Source: Lichenicola sp964247735
GTDB lineage: Bacteria; Pseudomonadota; Alphaproteobacteria; Acetobacterales; Acetobacteraceae
Length of the DNA stretch: 64,000 nt
Direction of reading: 5' to 3'
NCBI GenBank assembly: GCA_964247735.1
Contig: CAXTVS010000008.1
Location: 28,437 to 92,436, forward strand
Shown one piece after another: positions 1 through 8,374 of this stretch. The position numbers and the translations under genes were made by a program. How positions within the stretch are numbered: position 1 is the first letter of the stretch; every line of letters begins with the position of its first letter. The notes below the pieces were generated by a model. That model worked only from the letters and a program-made list of their open reading frames with translations, had not been told where the DNA came from and did no database searches.

Positions 1-2
1 GC

Positions 3-1514
3 GTGCCGGCCGCCGACCTGGGCAGCCTGGTCCCGGCCTGGATGGAGGCGAGCGGGCGCTCCGGCGATACCCGGATCTGGGCGCTCAGCGACACCCTGCC
101 GCCCGGGCTCGGCTACCTGGTGCCCACCGGGCGCGGCCTGCGCGGCTTCGAGCCGGAGCTGATGCGTCGCGCCCTGCTGCACCCGCTGCAGCAGGAGGCC
201 GACCGGCTGCTGCGGACCGGACGGATGCAGTGGCCGTCGCCTGCGGATGGCGTCCCGGTGGACGGCGACGGGTTCGCGCTGCTGCTGGACCGCGACTGCT
301 TCGCCTACCGCTTCGTGCAGGAGGCGACCGGGCTCGTGTTCTACGTGATCTGCTCCGGCGGGCATTTCCGCAACTACGCGCTGTACTTCCCGACCGCCGA
401 GCTGCTGGTGATGCCAACCCCGGCGATGGGCGGCGACTTCGTGCGCATCGCCCGGTTCGGCGAGACCATGCTGCGCCATCTCTGCCGGTTCGACGCTGCC
501 CTGGCGGAGGGGCGGGACCGGCCGGCGGACCCGGCCGTGCAGCTGGTGTTCGGCGGCTGCGCCGTGCACATCGGCCACTACGTATGGCAGGACCTGTCGG
601 GCCTCGCGGTCATGCAGCGCCTGGGCCTGCCGCCGGGACGGCTGCCGCAGCTGCAGATGTTCGAGCTCGGCCGCACGCAGCAGTTCTTCGGTCCGGAGGA
701 GCGGATCTTCGCAGGCCTGGACGGGCGCATCGCGCGCCACGACACGCCGTTCGCGGCGCATGTCGAGACGTTCTACCGGCGCCGCCAGAGCGTCATCAAG
801 TACACCGCGATCAGCGTGCCGGCCTCGCTGCGCGGCCTGGTGCTGGGGGCGGCCGAGGCACGGCCGGAGCTGCAGGCGGTGCGGCGCGAGGCGGATGCGG
901 CCAGGCGACGGCCGGCGCCGGTGATCCTGCTCGGCATACGGGTCGGCAACCGCACCCTGACCGACCTGGACGAGTTCGCGGCCGCCCTGGTGCGCCACAT
1001 GGCACGCGCCTTTCCCGGCTGCACCGTGGTGCTGGACGGCTTGAACGACGTTCAGGATCGCGGCCAGGCCGGGCAGGCCGCGGCGGGCGGCGACCTCGCG
1101 CGCGAGCTGGCGCTGGCGCGGTCGCTGGCGGACGTCGCGGCGCGGTCGGGCGTGCGGTTCGTCGACACCATCAACCGTTCGGCGCTGCGCAGCGTGCTGT
1201 GGTGCTCGCGTGCCGACGCCTTCATCGCCCCGCTGGGCGCGGCGCTGGCGAAGTACCGCTGGATCTGCAACACGCCGGGCCTGGTGCTGACCAGCCGCTG
1301 GAACCTCGAGCACCGCGAGGACCTGCACATCTACGACTCGCCAGCCGCCTTGGAAGGCAGCTCCGAGATGCAGTTCGTGTCGGCGGGCGACGTGCAGGAC
1401 GCCGAGGCGGCGCCAAATCCATCCTTCACCAACTTTGTTGTGGCTCGTGCACCAGTGTTTGCGCAGTTCGAGGCAATGGTGCGGCGCCAGCTGCCGCGCC
1501 GCCTGGCCGGTTGA
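3..1514 (+). CDS. Uncharacterised protein, possibly glycosyltransferase-like; 5' end may lie outside the window
   Basis: The frame is open from the first bases. The first usable start is GTG at 3, so the true start may lie upstream. From that GTG the protein has 503 residues, with no signal peptide and no membrane segment. The N-terminal half has a GHYVWQDL stretch. The C-terminal half looks like a Rossmann-type domain: a hydrophobic strand (PVILLGIRVGN), a helix rich in R and H, a second strand (CTVVLDGLN), then CSRADAFIAPLGAALAK. That layout resembles sugar transferases in which a Gly-rich loop follows a beta strand, but I cannot place the family. It is convergent with the next gene, and a short CCCCG-GAG-CGGGG hairpin lies just after the stop. 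Codon use matches the neighbours. Function unknown. Confidence 0.75.
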   Translation: MPAADLGSLVPAWMEASGRSGDTRIWALSDTLPPGLGYLVPTGRGLRGFEPELMRRALLHPLQQEADRLLRTGRMQWPSPADGVPVDGDGFALLLDRDCFAYRFVQEATGLVFYVICSGGHFRNYALYFPTAELLVMPTPAMGGDFVRIARFGETMLRHLCRFDAALAEGRDRPADPAVQLVFGGCAVHIGHYVWQDLSGLAVMQRLGLPPGRLPQLQMFELGRTQQFFGPEERIFAGLDGRIARHDTPFAAHVETFYRRRQSVIKYTAISVPASLRGLVLGAAEARPELQAVRREADAARRRPAPVILLGIRVGNRTLTDLDEFAAALVRHMARAFPGCTVVLDGLNDVQDRGQAGQAAAGGDLARELALARSLADVAARSGVRFVDTINRSALRSVLWCSRADAFIAPLGAALAKYRWICNTPGLVLTSRWNLEHREDLHIYDSPAALEGSSEMQFVSAGDVQDAEAAPNPSFTNFVVARAPVFAQFEAMVRRQLPRRLAG

Positions 1515-1535
1515 GCGTCCCCGGAGCGGGGCGGA

Positions 1536-1787
1536 TCAGGACGGCTCGGCCGGATCGGGAGTGCTGCCGAGCCGGCCGATGAACTCGGGATCGCCGAACT
1601 CGTCCGCATCCTCGTCGTGTCGCACCAGCACCACGTCGGCGCCTGCCACCAGGCCAGCGGAAAACGCGCGCTCGGCCCGTCGCAGGCCTTCCTCCGGCGT
1701 GCGGCAGGCGACTGGTGTGCCGGCACGGAGCGAGGCGTGGCCGGCATGGTGGTAGGGCTGGTAGATGATCCGGGTGGTCATCGACAT
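1536..1787 (-). CDS. Small hypothetical protein (83 aa)
   Basis: I do not recognise this 83-residue soluble protein. It starts MSMTTRIIYQPYHHAGHAS and has a central helix (PEEGLRRAERAFSAGLVAG) followed by a strand, ADVVLVRHDEDADEF, and an acidic, Pro-rich tail. No signal peptide or membrane segment is seen. The ATG at 1787 is the only start giving a sensible N-terminus. The gene is convergent with the uncharacterised gene on its left, and its 5' end lies about 90 bases from the end of thiM, which is on the same strand. Composition agrees with a real gene rather than a shadow frame. Function cannot be inferred. Confidence 0.55.
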   Translation of the reverse strand: MSMTTRIIYQPYHHAGHASLRAGTPVACRTPEEGLRRAERAFSAGLVAGADVVLVRHDEDADEFGDPEFIGRLGSTPDPAEPS

Positions 1788-1874
1788 CGCGGGCTCGCCT
1801 CGTCGCTGCTGGATGCCCGGCCTGCGCCGGGGACGTTCACCATATGTTCCATAATCTGCCGAGGCAAGCGGGCT

Positions 1875-2711
1875 TCAGGCGGGCGAGTACGGTTCCAGCC
1901 GTGCGTGGGCCAGGATGGTCGGCCGGTCGAACTGGTACAGCGCGTCGAGCAGTTCCACCTGCAGCGAGCCGGGACCGCGGGCGCGGTCCGCGGCGAGCTC
2001 GCCGGCCAGGCCGATCAGCGTCATGCCGTGCGCCGAGGCCAGGAAGGGGTCGGGCTCGACGGCGAGGCAGGCGCCGACCAGCGCGGTCGCGGTGCAGCCG
2101 AGGCCGGTCACGCGCGGCATCATGGGGTGGCCGTTGCCGATCGCGGCCACCTGGCGCCCGTCGGTGACCAGGTCGACCGGACCGCTGACGGTGACGACGG
2201 CACCGGTGCGCCGCGCCAGCCGCCCGGCGGCTTCCAGCGCCGACTCGGCCGCATGCGCGGCATCGACGCCGCGGCCGGCGACCGCCTCCTCGCCCGCGGA
2301 CAGCGCCTCGAGGGCCAGGACCTCGGACGCGTTGCCGCGGATCGCCTGCGGCCGGTGCGCCAGCAGGTCGAGGGCGACGGCGGACCGGTACTCCAGCGCG
2401 CCCACCGCGACGGGATCGAGGATCCAGGGCGTGCCGGCGTCCCGCGCGGCCGCGGCGGCGGCGTGCATGCCGCGGGCCCGGTCCGGGGTCATGGTGCCGA
2501 GGTTGATCACCAGGGCGTCGGCGATCCGGGCGAACGGGCCCGCCTCCTCGGCCGACTCGACCATGGCGGGCGAGGCGCCGACCGCCAGCAGCGCGTTGGC
2601 GGTGCTGTTGGTGACCACGAGGTTGGTGATGCTGTGCACCAGCGGGCCGCGCGCCCGCAGGCGGTCCAGCGTGTCGGCGACTGCGGCGGCGGACAGGCTC
2701 GGGTGGGTCAT
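1875..2711 (-). CDS. thiM: Hydroxyethylthiazole kinase
   Basis: ThiM phosphorylates 4-methyl-5-(2-hydroxyethyl)thiazole, a salvage step of thiamine synthesis in the cytoplasm. The 278-residue protein has the family hallmarks: HSITNLVVTNSTANALLA followed by GASPAM near residues 25-50, a nucleotide/substrate loop NLGTMTPDR, the strand ILDPVAVGA, and the conserved GLGCTATALVGA loop that carries the family cysteine. Length is normal (about 260-280). The start is the ATG at 2711 (MTHPSLS). It is divergent from modA across 84 bases. That gap contains no recognisable TPP riboswitch. No other thi gene is nearby, so this is probably a stand-alone salvage gene. Confidence 0.93.
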   Translation of the reverse strand: MTHPSLSAAAVADTLDRLRARGPLVHSITNLVVTNSTANALLAVGASPAMVESAEEAGPFARIADALVINLGTMTPDRARGMHAAAAAARDAGTPWILDPVAVGALEYRSAVALDLLAHRPQAIRGNASEVLALEALSAGEEAVAGRGVDAAHAAESALEAAGRLARRTGAVVTVSGPVDLVTDGRQVAAIGNGHPMMPRVTGLGCTATALVGACLAVEPDPFLASAHGMTLIGLAGELAADRARGPGSLQVELLDALYQFDRPTILAHARLEPYSPA

Positions 2712-2795
2712 GATCGGTTTCCGGTGCGGTGGTTCCGGAGTTGGTCGCGAGGAGTGGTCCGATCTAGGGTCGGGCGGGTCGGCGGGAGGCGGGAC

Positions 2796-3596
2796 ATGGC
2801 GGCGGGCAGGACGGGCGGGAACGGCGGCGCGGGAACGGCGAGACTCATGCTGGGACTTGCCCTGGCGCTGCTGCCAGGGTTCGGCGGCCGGGTCCGGGCG
2901 GCGGAGCGGCCGGTCACGGTGTTCGCCGCCGCCAGCCTGACCGACGCAATGGGCAAGGTCGCGCGCCTGTGGGCGGCGCAGGGGCATCCGATGCCGTCGC
3001 TGTCGTTCGCGTCCAGCGCCGTGCTGGCGCAGCAGGCGGCGCAGGGGGCGCCGGCCGACCTGTTCGTGTCGGCGGACGAGAAGTGGATGGACTGGCTGGC
3101 GGCCCGCGGGCTCCTGCGGCCGGGCACGCGCGGCGACCTGCTCGGCAACACCCTGGTGCTGGTGGAGAAGCAGGGGGAGCCGCCGGTGGCGGTCGGCCCG
3201 CAGCTCGACCTGGCCGGGCTGCTCGGGCCGGGCGGGCGGCTCGCGGTGGGGGATCCCCGGTCGGTGCCGGCGGGGCTCTACGCGGAGGCGGCGCTGCGGA
3301 AGCTCGGGCTGTGGAACTCGGTGGCCGGCCGGCTGGCGCCGGCGGAGAACGTCAGGGCGGCGCTGCTGCTGGTGGAGCGCGGGGAGGTCCGGGCCGGGAT
3401 CGTGTACGGCAGCGACGTCCGGGCGGCGCCGGGGCTGGCGGTCGCCGGCACCTTCCCGGAGACCAGCCACCCGCCGATCCTGTATCCGGCCGCGGCGCTG
3501 ACGGCGGCACCGGAAGCGGCAGCGTTCCTGCGCTTCCTGCACACGGCGCCGGCCGCCGCGGCGTTCCGTGACGCCGGGTTCCAGACCGGTCCCTGA
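2796..3596 (+). CDS. modA: Molybdate ABC transporter, periplasmic binding protein
   Basis: ModA captures molybdate (or tungstate) in the periplasm and delivers it to ModB. The 266-residue product begins with an Arg-rich n-region and a hydrophobic core (RLMLGLALALLPGFGG) ending near VRAAE, a typical Sec signal peptide. The mature part begins VFAAASLTDAM, the usual ModA N-terminal motif, followed by SFASSAVLAQQ and GAPADLFVSADEKWMD, which are ligand-loop motifs, and ends with FLRFLHTAPAAAAFRDAGF. The ATG at 2796 follows GGAGG. The stop TGA shares its last base with the modB ATG, so the two are translationally coupled. Molybdate is needed for molybdopterin enzymes, which fits an oxidative acetic acid bacterium. 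Confidence 0.95.
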   Translation: MAAGRTGGNGGAGTARLMLGLALALLPGFGGRVRAAERPVTVFAAASLTDAMGKVARLWAAQGHPMPSLSFASSAVLAQQAAQGAPADLFVSADEKWMDWLAARGLLRPGTRGDLLGNTLVLVEKQGEPPVAVGPQLDLAGLLGPGGRLAVGDPRSVPAGLYAEAALRKLGLWNSVAGRLAPAENVRAALLLVERGEVRAGIVYGSDVRAAPGLAVAGTFPETSHPPILYPAAALTAAPEAAAFLRFLHTAPAAAAFRDAGFQTGP

Positions 3597-4282
3597 TGCC
3601 CGGTCCCCTGCTCGACCCCGGGCAATGGGAGGCGGTCCGGCTCACCCTGCGCGTGGCGCTGCTGGCCGTGGGCGGAGCGCTGCCGGTGGCGCTGCTGCTG
3701 GCCTCCCTGCTGGCGCGCCCGGTGCTGCCGGGACGGCCGTTGCTGGACGCGCTGGTGCACCTGCCGATGGTGTTGCCGCCGGTGGTGACAGGCTGGCTGC
3801 TGCTGCTGCTGTTCGGGCTGAACGGGCCGGCGGGGGCGGTACTGTGGCACCTGTTCCGGATGCGGCTGGTGTTCACCAGCCAGGGGGCGGCGCTGGCGAC
3901 CGGGGTGATGGTGCTGCCGTTGATGGTGCGGACGATCCGGCTGTCGCTGGACGCGATCGACCCCGGGTTGCAGGCCGCGGCGGCCGGGCTCGGCGCCGGC
4001 CGGGTGGACCGCCTCGTCACCGTGACGCTGCCTCTGGCGGCTCCGGGCATCCTGGCCGCCGTGGCGGTCGGCTACGCCGCGAGCCTCGGCGAGTTCGGCG
4101 CGGTGATCACCTTTGCCGGCAGCATTCCCGGACGCACCCAGACCCTGCCGCTGGCGATCTACCAGGCGCTGCAGGTGCCGGGCGGCGAGGCGGTGGCGGC
4201 ACGGCTGGCCAGCGTGTCGATCGGGCTGGCGCTGACGGGACTGCTGCTGTCGGAGCTGCTGCTGCGCCGGCTGAAGCGGTGA
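3596..4282 (+). CDS. modB: Molybdate ABC transporter, permease
   Basis: Inner-membrane channel subunit of the molybdate importer, 228 residues with about five to six hydrophobic segments (for example VALLAVGGALPVALLLASLL and TGWLLLLLFGLNG). The EAA-type loop that docks on ModC is seen as AAAAGLGAGRVDRLVTVTLP, followed by AAPGILAAVAVGYAASLGEFGAVITFAG, typical of ModB. It overlaps modA by one base and its stop overlaps the GTG of modC, so the three proteins are probably made in fixed proportion from one transcript. Confidence 0.95.
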   Translation: MPGPLLDPGQWEAVRLTLRVALLAVGGALPVALLLASLLARPVLPGRPLLDALVHLPMVLPPVVTGWLLLLLFGLNGPAGAVLWHLFRMRLVFTSQGAALATGVMVLPLMVRTIRLSLDAIDPGLQAAAAGLGAGRVDRLVTVTLPLAAPGILAAVAVGYAASLGEFGAVITFAGSIPGRTQTLPLAIYQALQVPGGEAVAARLASVSIGLALTGLLLSELLLRRLKR

Positions 4283-5394
4283 CGCTGGAGGTGCGGCTGC
4301 GGCACCGCTTCCCGACCGGGCAGGCGGTGGACCTGTCGCTGGTGGCACCCCTGCCGGGGATCGTCGGGCTGTTCGGGCCGTCCGGCGCCGGCAAGAGCAC
4401 GCTGGTGTCGGCGCTGTGCGGCCTGTTCCGGCCGGACTGGAGCGAGATCCGGCTGGGCGACCGGGTGCTGTCCGGGCCGGGGACCTGGGTCAGACCGGAA
4501 GCGCGGCGGATCGGCACCGTGTTCCAGGACAGCCGGCTGTTCCCGCACCTGTCGGTGACCGGCAACCTGCGCTACGGCGCCAAACGGGCGCCGGCCTCGG
4601 CTCGCGGGCCGGGCTTCGACGAGGTGGTGGCGCTGCTCGGGCTGGAGCCGCTGCTGCGGCGACGCACCCGCGCCCTGTCCGGCGGCGAACGCCAGCGGGT
4701 GGCGATCGGCCGCGCCCTGCTGTCGCGGCCGGCGCTGCTGGCGATGGACGAGCCGTTGTCCGGGCTCGACGCCGCGCGGCGGGCGGAGGTCCTGCCCTAC
4801 CTGGCGCGGCTGCGCGCCCGGGCCGGCCTGCCGATCCTGTACGTGACGCACCAGCGGGAGGAGGCGATGCGGCTGTGCGACACGCTGGCGCTGGTCGAGG
4901 CGGGGCGTGTGGTGGGATGCGGGCCGGTGGCGGCGATGCTGTCGGGTCCGATGGCGGATCACCCCGACGCGGCGGCGCTGCTCGAAGGCGTGGTCGCCGG
5001 GCACGAGCCGGAGCGCGGGCTGACTCGGATCGAGGGCGACGGGCTCGCGCTGGCGGTCGCGTCGCTGCCGCTCGGCGTCGGCACCCGGCTGCGGCTGTCG
5101 GTTCCGGCACACGAGGTGGTGCTGCTGCGGCCGGACGGTGCGGTGCCGCAGACCAGCGCGCAGAACGCGCTGCCGATGCGGGTGCGCGCGGTCCGCCCGG
5201 TGGGACCGGCGGAGGCGGTGGTGGTGCTGGAACCGCGGCCGGGGGGCGGGGCGGCGCTGCTGGCGCGGGTGACGCGGGATTCGGTCGGCCGGCTGGGACT
5301 GGCGACGGGGGTCACGCTGGTCGCGCTGGTGAAGGCGTCGTCGGTGTCGGTGCTGGACGGGGAGGGAAGCGGATGGACGAGCCGGACTGGCTGA
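4279..5394 (+). CDS. modC: Molybdate ABC transporter, ATP-binding protein with TOBE/MOP domain
   Basis: The ATPase that drives ModAB, 371 residues. Visible motifs are Walker A GPSGAGKST (about residue 35), the Q-loop VFQDSRLFPHLSV, signature LSGGERQRVAIGRAL, Walker B ALLAMDEPLSGLD and switch His in YVTHQREEA. The C-terminal 120 residues form a molybdate-binding TOBE domain (NALPMRVRAVRPVGPAEAVVVLE). The start is GTG at 4279, which overlaps the modB stop. An open frame extends upstream but runs inside modB, so I reject it. The 3' end overlaps the following NUDIX gene by 22 bases. Confidence 0.95.
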   Translation: MTLEVRLRHRFPTGQAVDLSLVAPLPGIVGLFGPSGAGKSTLVSALCGLFRPDWSEIRLGDRVLSGPGTWVRPEARRIGTVFQDSRLFPHLSVTGNLRYGAKRAPASARGPGFDEVVALLGLEPLLRRRTRALSGGERQRVAIGRALLSRPALLAMDEPLSGLDAARRAEVLPYLARLRARAGLPILYVTHQREEAMRLCDTLALVEAGRVVGCGPVAAMLSGPMADHPDAAALLEGVVAGHEPERGLTRIEGDGLALAVASLPLGVGTRLRLSVPAHEVVLLRPDGAVPQTSAQNALPMRVRAVRPVGPAEAVVVLEPRPGGGAALLARVTRDSVGRLGLATGVTLVALVKASSVSVLDGEGSGWTSRTG

Positions 5395-6020
5395 CCTGGG
5401 CGCGGGAGGTGCAGGCGCTGGCGCAGAGCGGCCTCGCCTTCACCCGCGACCCGTACGACGTCGAGCGCTACCGGGCGCTGACCGCGCTGGCGGCGCGGAT
5501 GATGGCGGCATCGAGCGGCGGGACGGCGACGGCGGACGCGCTGGGCACGCTGTTCGCGGCCGAGACGGGCTATGCCACGCCGAAGGTGGACGTGCGCGGC
5601 GCGGTGTTCGACGCCGAAGGGCGGCTGCTGATGGTGCGCGAGCTGGCCGATGGCGGCCGCTGGACCCTGCCGGGCGGCTGGGCGGACGTGAACCAGACCG
5701 CGTCGGAATGCGCCGTGCGTGAGGTGCTGGAGGAGTCCGGCTACGTGGTGCGGGCGGGAAAGCTGGCGCTGCTGCACGACCGCGCCCGGCAGGGCCACCA
5801 TCCGGCCGGGCCGTTCTCGATCTACAAGCTGTTCTTCCTGTGCACGCCGGTCGGGGACGCGCCGGTGGCCACGGGCCCGAACATCGAGACCACCGGAGCC
5901 CGGTTCTGGGCGGAGCACGAGATACCGGCCGAGCTGTCGACCGGACGGGTGCTGCCGCACCAGATCAAGCGGCTGTTCGCGCACCACCGGCAGCCGGAGC
6001 TGCCGACGGAGTTCGATTGA
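5373..6020 (+). CDS. NUDIX hydrolase with N-terminal NUDIX_N-type helical domain
   Basis: Probable nucleoside-diphosphate-sugar or ADP-ribose pyrophosphatase of the YjhB kind, 215 residues, cytoplasmic. The N-terminal 60 residues form the helical domain of this subfamily (WLTWAREVQALAQSGLAF, then YDVERYRALTALAARMM). The NUDIX box lies around residue 105-127: GGWADVN, then SECAVREVLEESGY. The catalytic REVxEESG core is intact. The first box glutamate is a glutamine here, a position known to vary in this subfamily. The ATG at 5373 lies within the end of modC (22-base overlap), so the gene is expected to be read with modABC. The link to molybdate is probably only positional. The substrate cannot be read from sequence. 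Confidence 0.9.
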   Translation: MDEPDWLTWAREVQALAQSGLAFTRDPYDVERYRALTALAARMMAASSGGTATADALGTLFAAETGYATPKVDVRGAVFDAEGRLLMVRELADGGRWTLPGGWADVNQTASECAVREVLEESGYVVRAGKLALLHDRARQGHHPAGPFSIYKLFFLCTPVGDAPVATGPNIETTGARFWAEHEIPAELSTGRVLPHQIKRLFAHHRQPELPTEFD

Positions 6021-6031
6021 CCGCCTGCCGG

Positions 6032-6274
6032 TCAGCCGGCGGGACGGCGCGGCTGACGGACGGGCGCCGCCGCGACGGCCGCGGCCGAGGGCGTGCCGCG
6101 CAGCTCGACCTCGAGCTCGGCGATGCGCCGGCGCACGCTGTCGCGCAGGGCCGGCGCGGTGTGCGCCTTCATCGTTGCCAGGGTTTCGCGCAGCTCGCGC
6201 AGCTGCTTCTGCTTTTCAGCCACGCTGCGTCGGATCGGCTGGTTGTCGGAAAACTGTCCCTGGAAGGCGCGCAT
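6032..6274 (-). CDS. Small coiled-coil hypothetical protein (80 aa)
   Basis: An 80-residue soluble protein with a predicted amphipathic coiled coil in the middle (RRSVAEKQKQLRELRETLA, then a second helix RDSVRRRIAELEVELRG) and an Ala/Pro/Arg-rich C-terminus. The ATG at 6274 is preceded by GGGAGAG about 7 bases upstream (sequence gagagaacc before the ATG on the coding strand), a good ribosome site. The gene is convergent with the NUDIX gene, with only 11 bases between stops. I recognise no family. A role as a small structural or adaptor protein is only a guess. Confidence 0.6.
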   Translation of the reverse strand: MRAFQGQFSDNQPIRRSVAEKQKQLRELRETLATMKAHTAPALRDSVRRRIAELEVELRGTPSAAAVAAAPVRQPRRPAG

Positions 6275-6488
6275 CGGTTCTCTCCCTCTTGATCCTTAAG
6301 GCGGAGCGTGGCGTCCGTCTCGGAACGGGCCTTGTTGCCGGCCCGTGACCGCATTGTATGGCACCGGCTCCGGAGAGGGCCAAGCCTTTGGACGGGCAAA
6401 TCCCGACGGGTGCGGCCCTGGCGAGATCGGCCGGGGCTGGATAGAACCGGTGCATGCGTCCGGCTCATGATGGCTCGGCCGACGCGGC

Positions 6489-7139
6489 ATGGGGATGGGG
6501 CAGCGTTTGAGTCACCAGACGATCCTGCACCGGACGCTGCGGCCGCTGGTGGGCCGGCTGGTCCGGATGCCGATCAGCCCGGACGGCCTGACCGGGCTCC
6601 GGCTCCTGACCGGTCTGTGCGCCGCGTCCTGCTTCGCCTGCGGCACCGGATGCCTGTCGGCCGGCGCCGGGCTGTTCCTGTTGTCGATGCTGCTGGACCG
6701 CGCGGACGGGGAACTGGCCCGGCAGAGCGGACGGTTCAGCCGCTTCGGCGGCCGCTTCGACCTGCTGACCGACTGCGCGTCCACCATGGCCGCGTTCATC
6801 GGCCTCGGCGTCGGGCTGGCGCCCGGCTGGAGGACGCCCGGGATCGGCTATGCCCTGGGCCTGCTGGCCGCGGCCTCGACTGCGTTCATCTTTCTCCGGC
6901 TGAACATGCCGAGGACGGGTGTCGGCGCAGGCGGAGGACGGCCGCTGCCGTGCCGCCCGTTCGATCCGGACGATGCGATGCTGCTGGTGCCGTTGGCGAT
7001 CTGGTGCGGCGGCGGCTCGTGGATCCTGCTGGCGAGCGGCGTCCTCACCCCGATCGCGGCGCTGCTGGTGGCTGCCACGGAGCTGGCGGCCCGCAGGCGT
7101 GCGCTCCGGCTGGCCAGCACCGAGCAGGCGGCCTGGTAG
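6489..7139 (+). CDS. CDP-alcohol phosphatidyltransferase family protein
   Basis: Membrane enzyme of phospholipid synthesis, 216 residues. The family signature D-x2-DG-x2-AR-x8-G-x3-D-x3-D is complete: DRADGELARQSGRFSRFGG followed by RFDLLTD, at about residues 75-100. Hydrophobic segments follow, for example CASTMAAFIGLGVGLAPG and GYALGLLAAASTAFIFL, and the N-terminus carries PISPDGLTGLRLLTG, the usual entry to the first membrane helix. It transfers a phosphatidyl (or similar) group from a CDP-linked donor to an alcohol. The acceptor is not predictable. The start is either ATG 6489 or ATG 6495. Neither has a strong ribosome site. It is convergent with hisC. Confidence 0.88.
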   Translation: MGMGQRLSHQTILHRTLRPLVGRLVRMPISPDGLTGLRLLTGLCAASCFACGTGCLSAGAGLFLLSMLLDRADGELARQSGRFSRFGGRFDLLTDCASTMAAFIGLGVGLAPGWRTPGIGYALGLLAAASTAFIFLRLNMPRTGVGAGGGRPLPCRPFDPDDAMLLVPLAIWCGGGSWILLASGVLTPIAALLVAATELAARRRALRLASTEQAAW

Positions 7140-7170
7140 ACGGCTGCGGGACGGATGGGCCCCGGAGCCG

Positions 7171-8241
7171 TCAGGCAGCCCGGGTGGCGAGGATGTTGGA
7201 CAGGGCGTCGAGCAGGACGGCGCACTCGGCATCGGTGCCGACCGTGATCCGCAGGTGGTCGGCGATGCGGGGCGCGTTGAAGTGGCGCACCAGCACGCCG
7301 GCCTCGCGCAGCGCGGCCTGCAACGCGGCACCGCCGTGCCGGGCGTGGCGCGCGAACACGAAGTTGGCGGAGGACGGCAGCACGGAGAAGCCCAGCCGCT
7401 CGAGGCCTGCCGTGAGGTGCTCGCGGCTCCGCATGATCCGGGCCCGCGTGGCCTCGAACCAGGCCTCGTCCGCGATCGCGGCGACCGCGCCGGCCTCGGC
7501 CAGCCGGTCCAGGGGATAGGAGTTGAAGCTGTCCTTGATCCGCACCAGGGCCTCGATCAGCGACGGGTCGCCGAACGCGGCACCCACACGCAGCCCGGCC
7601 AGGGCCCTGGACTTGGACAGGGTGTGCACCACCAGCAGGTTGGGATGGCGGTCGATCAGCCGCACGGCGGAGGACGCGCCGAAGTCCACGTAGGCCTCGT
7701 CCACCAGCACCGGTTGGTCGGGATGGTCGGCGAGCAGGGTCTCGATCGCGGCCAGGGGCAGGGCGATGCCGGTGGGTGCGTTCGGGTTGGCGACGATGAT
7801 CGCGCCGCAGGGGCGCCGGTAATCCTCGACCCGGACGGCGAGGCCGCCGTCCAGCGGCACGGTCTCGAAGGCGACCTCGTAGAGCCGGCAGTACACCGGG
7901 TAGAAGCTGTAGGTGACGTCGGGGAACAGCAGCGGCGCGTCCTGCCGGAGCAGGCCCTGGAAGGCGTGCGCCAGCACCTCGTCCGAACCGTTGCCGACGA
8001 ACACCTGCGCCCGTTCGATCCCGTGGTGCCGCGCCAGCGCGTCACGCAGCGTCGCACTGGTCGGGTCCGGATACAGCCGCAGCGTGTCGCCGGTGGCAGC
8101 GCGGATGGCGTCGAGCGCCCGCGGGCTGGGCCCATACGGACACTCGTTGGTGTTGAGCTTGACCAGTCCCGCACGGCGCGGCTGCTCGCCCGGCACGTAG
8201 GGCACCAGGCCGTGGACGCGGTCACTCCAGAAGCGGCTCAT
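7171..8241 (-). CDS. hisC: Histidinol-phosphate aminotransferase
   Basis: PLP-dependent transaminase converting imidazole acetol phosphate to histidinol phosphate, 356 residues. Seen are LNTNECPYGPSP (residues 29-40), the phosphate-site VGNGSDEVL, NPNAPTG around 153-159, VDEAYVDF, and the PLP lysine in HTLSKSRALAGLRVG at about residue 208. Length is typical. The ATG at 8241 gives MSRFWSDRV, the usual N-terminus, and longer in-frame extensions are rejected. No other his gene adjoins it, so the enzyme may belong to a scattered pathway or serve as a broad-range aromatic aminotransferase. Confidence 0.93.
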   Translation of the reverse strand: MSRFWSDRVHGLVPYVPGEQPRRAGLVKLNTNECPYGPSPRALDAIRAATGDTLRLYPDPTSATLRDALARHHGIERAQVFVGNGSDEVLAHAFQGLLRQDAPLLFPDVTYSFYPVYCRLYEVAFETVPLDGGLAVRVEDYRRPCGAIIVANPNAPTGIALPLAAIETLLADHPDQPVLVDEAYVDFGASSAVRLIDRHPNLLVVHTLSKSRALAGLRVGAAFGDPSLIEALVRIKDSFNSYPLDRLAEAGAVAAIADEAWFEATRARIMRSREHLTAGLERLGFSVLPSSANFVFARHARHGGAALQAALREAGVLVRHFNAPRIADHLRITVGTDAECAVLLDALSNILATRAA

Positions 8242-8374
8242 GAAACGGACACCGGACGGTTGGCTTGGGCGGGAGCCCAAAGATATAGGGCCGCCGCCGC
8301 ACGGTGTCGCGAGGGGTGGAACGGTTTGCCGGCGTGGGACGTGAAGGGGACACCCAGACAGGAGTCTCCCGCCC

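Noticed and set aside
2712..2795. Possible TPP or molybdenum riboswitch between thiM and modA
   Set aside because: Only 84 bases; none of the conserved loops of the TPP or Moco families are visible.
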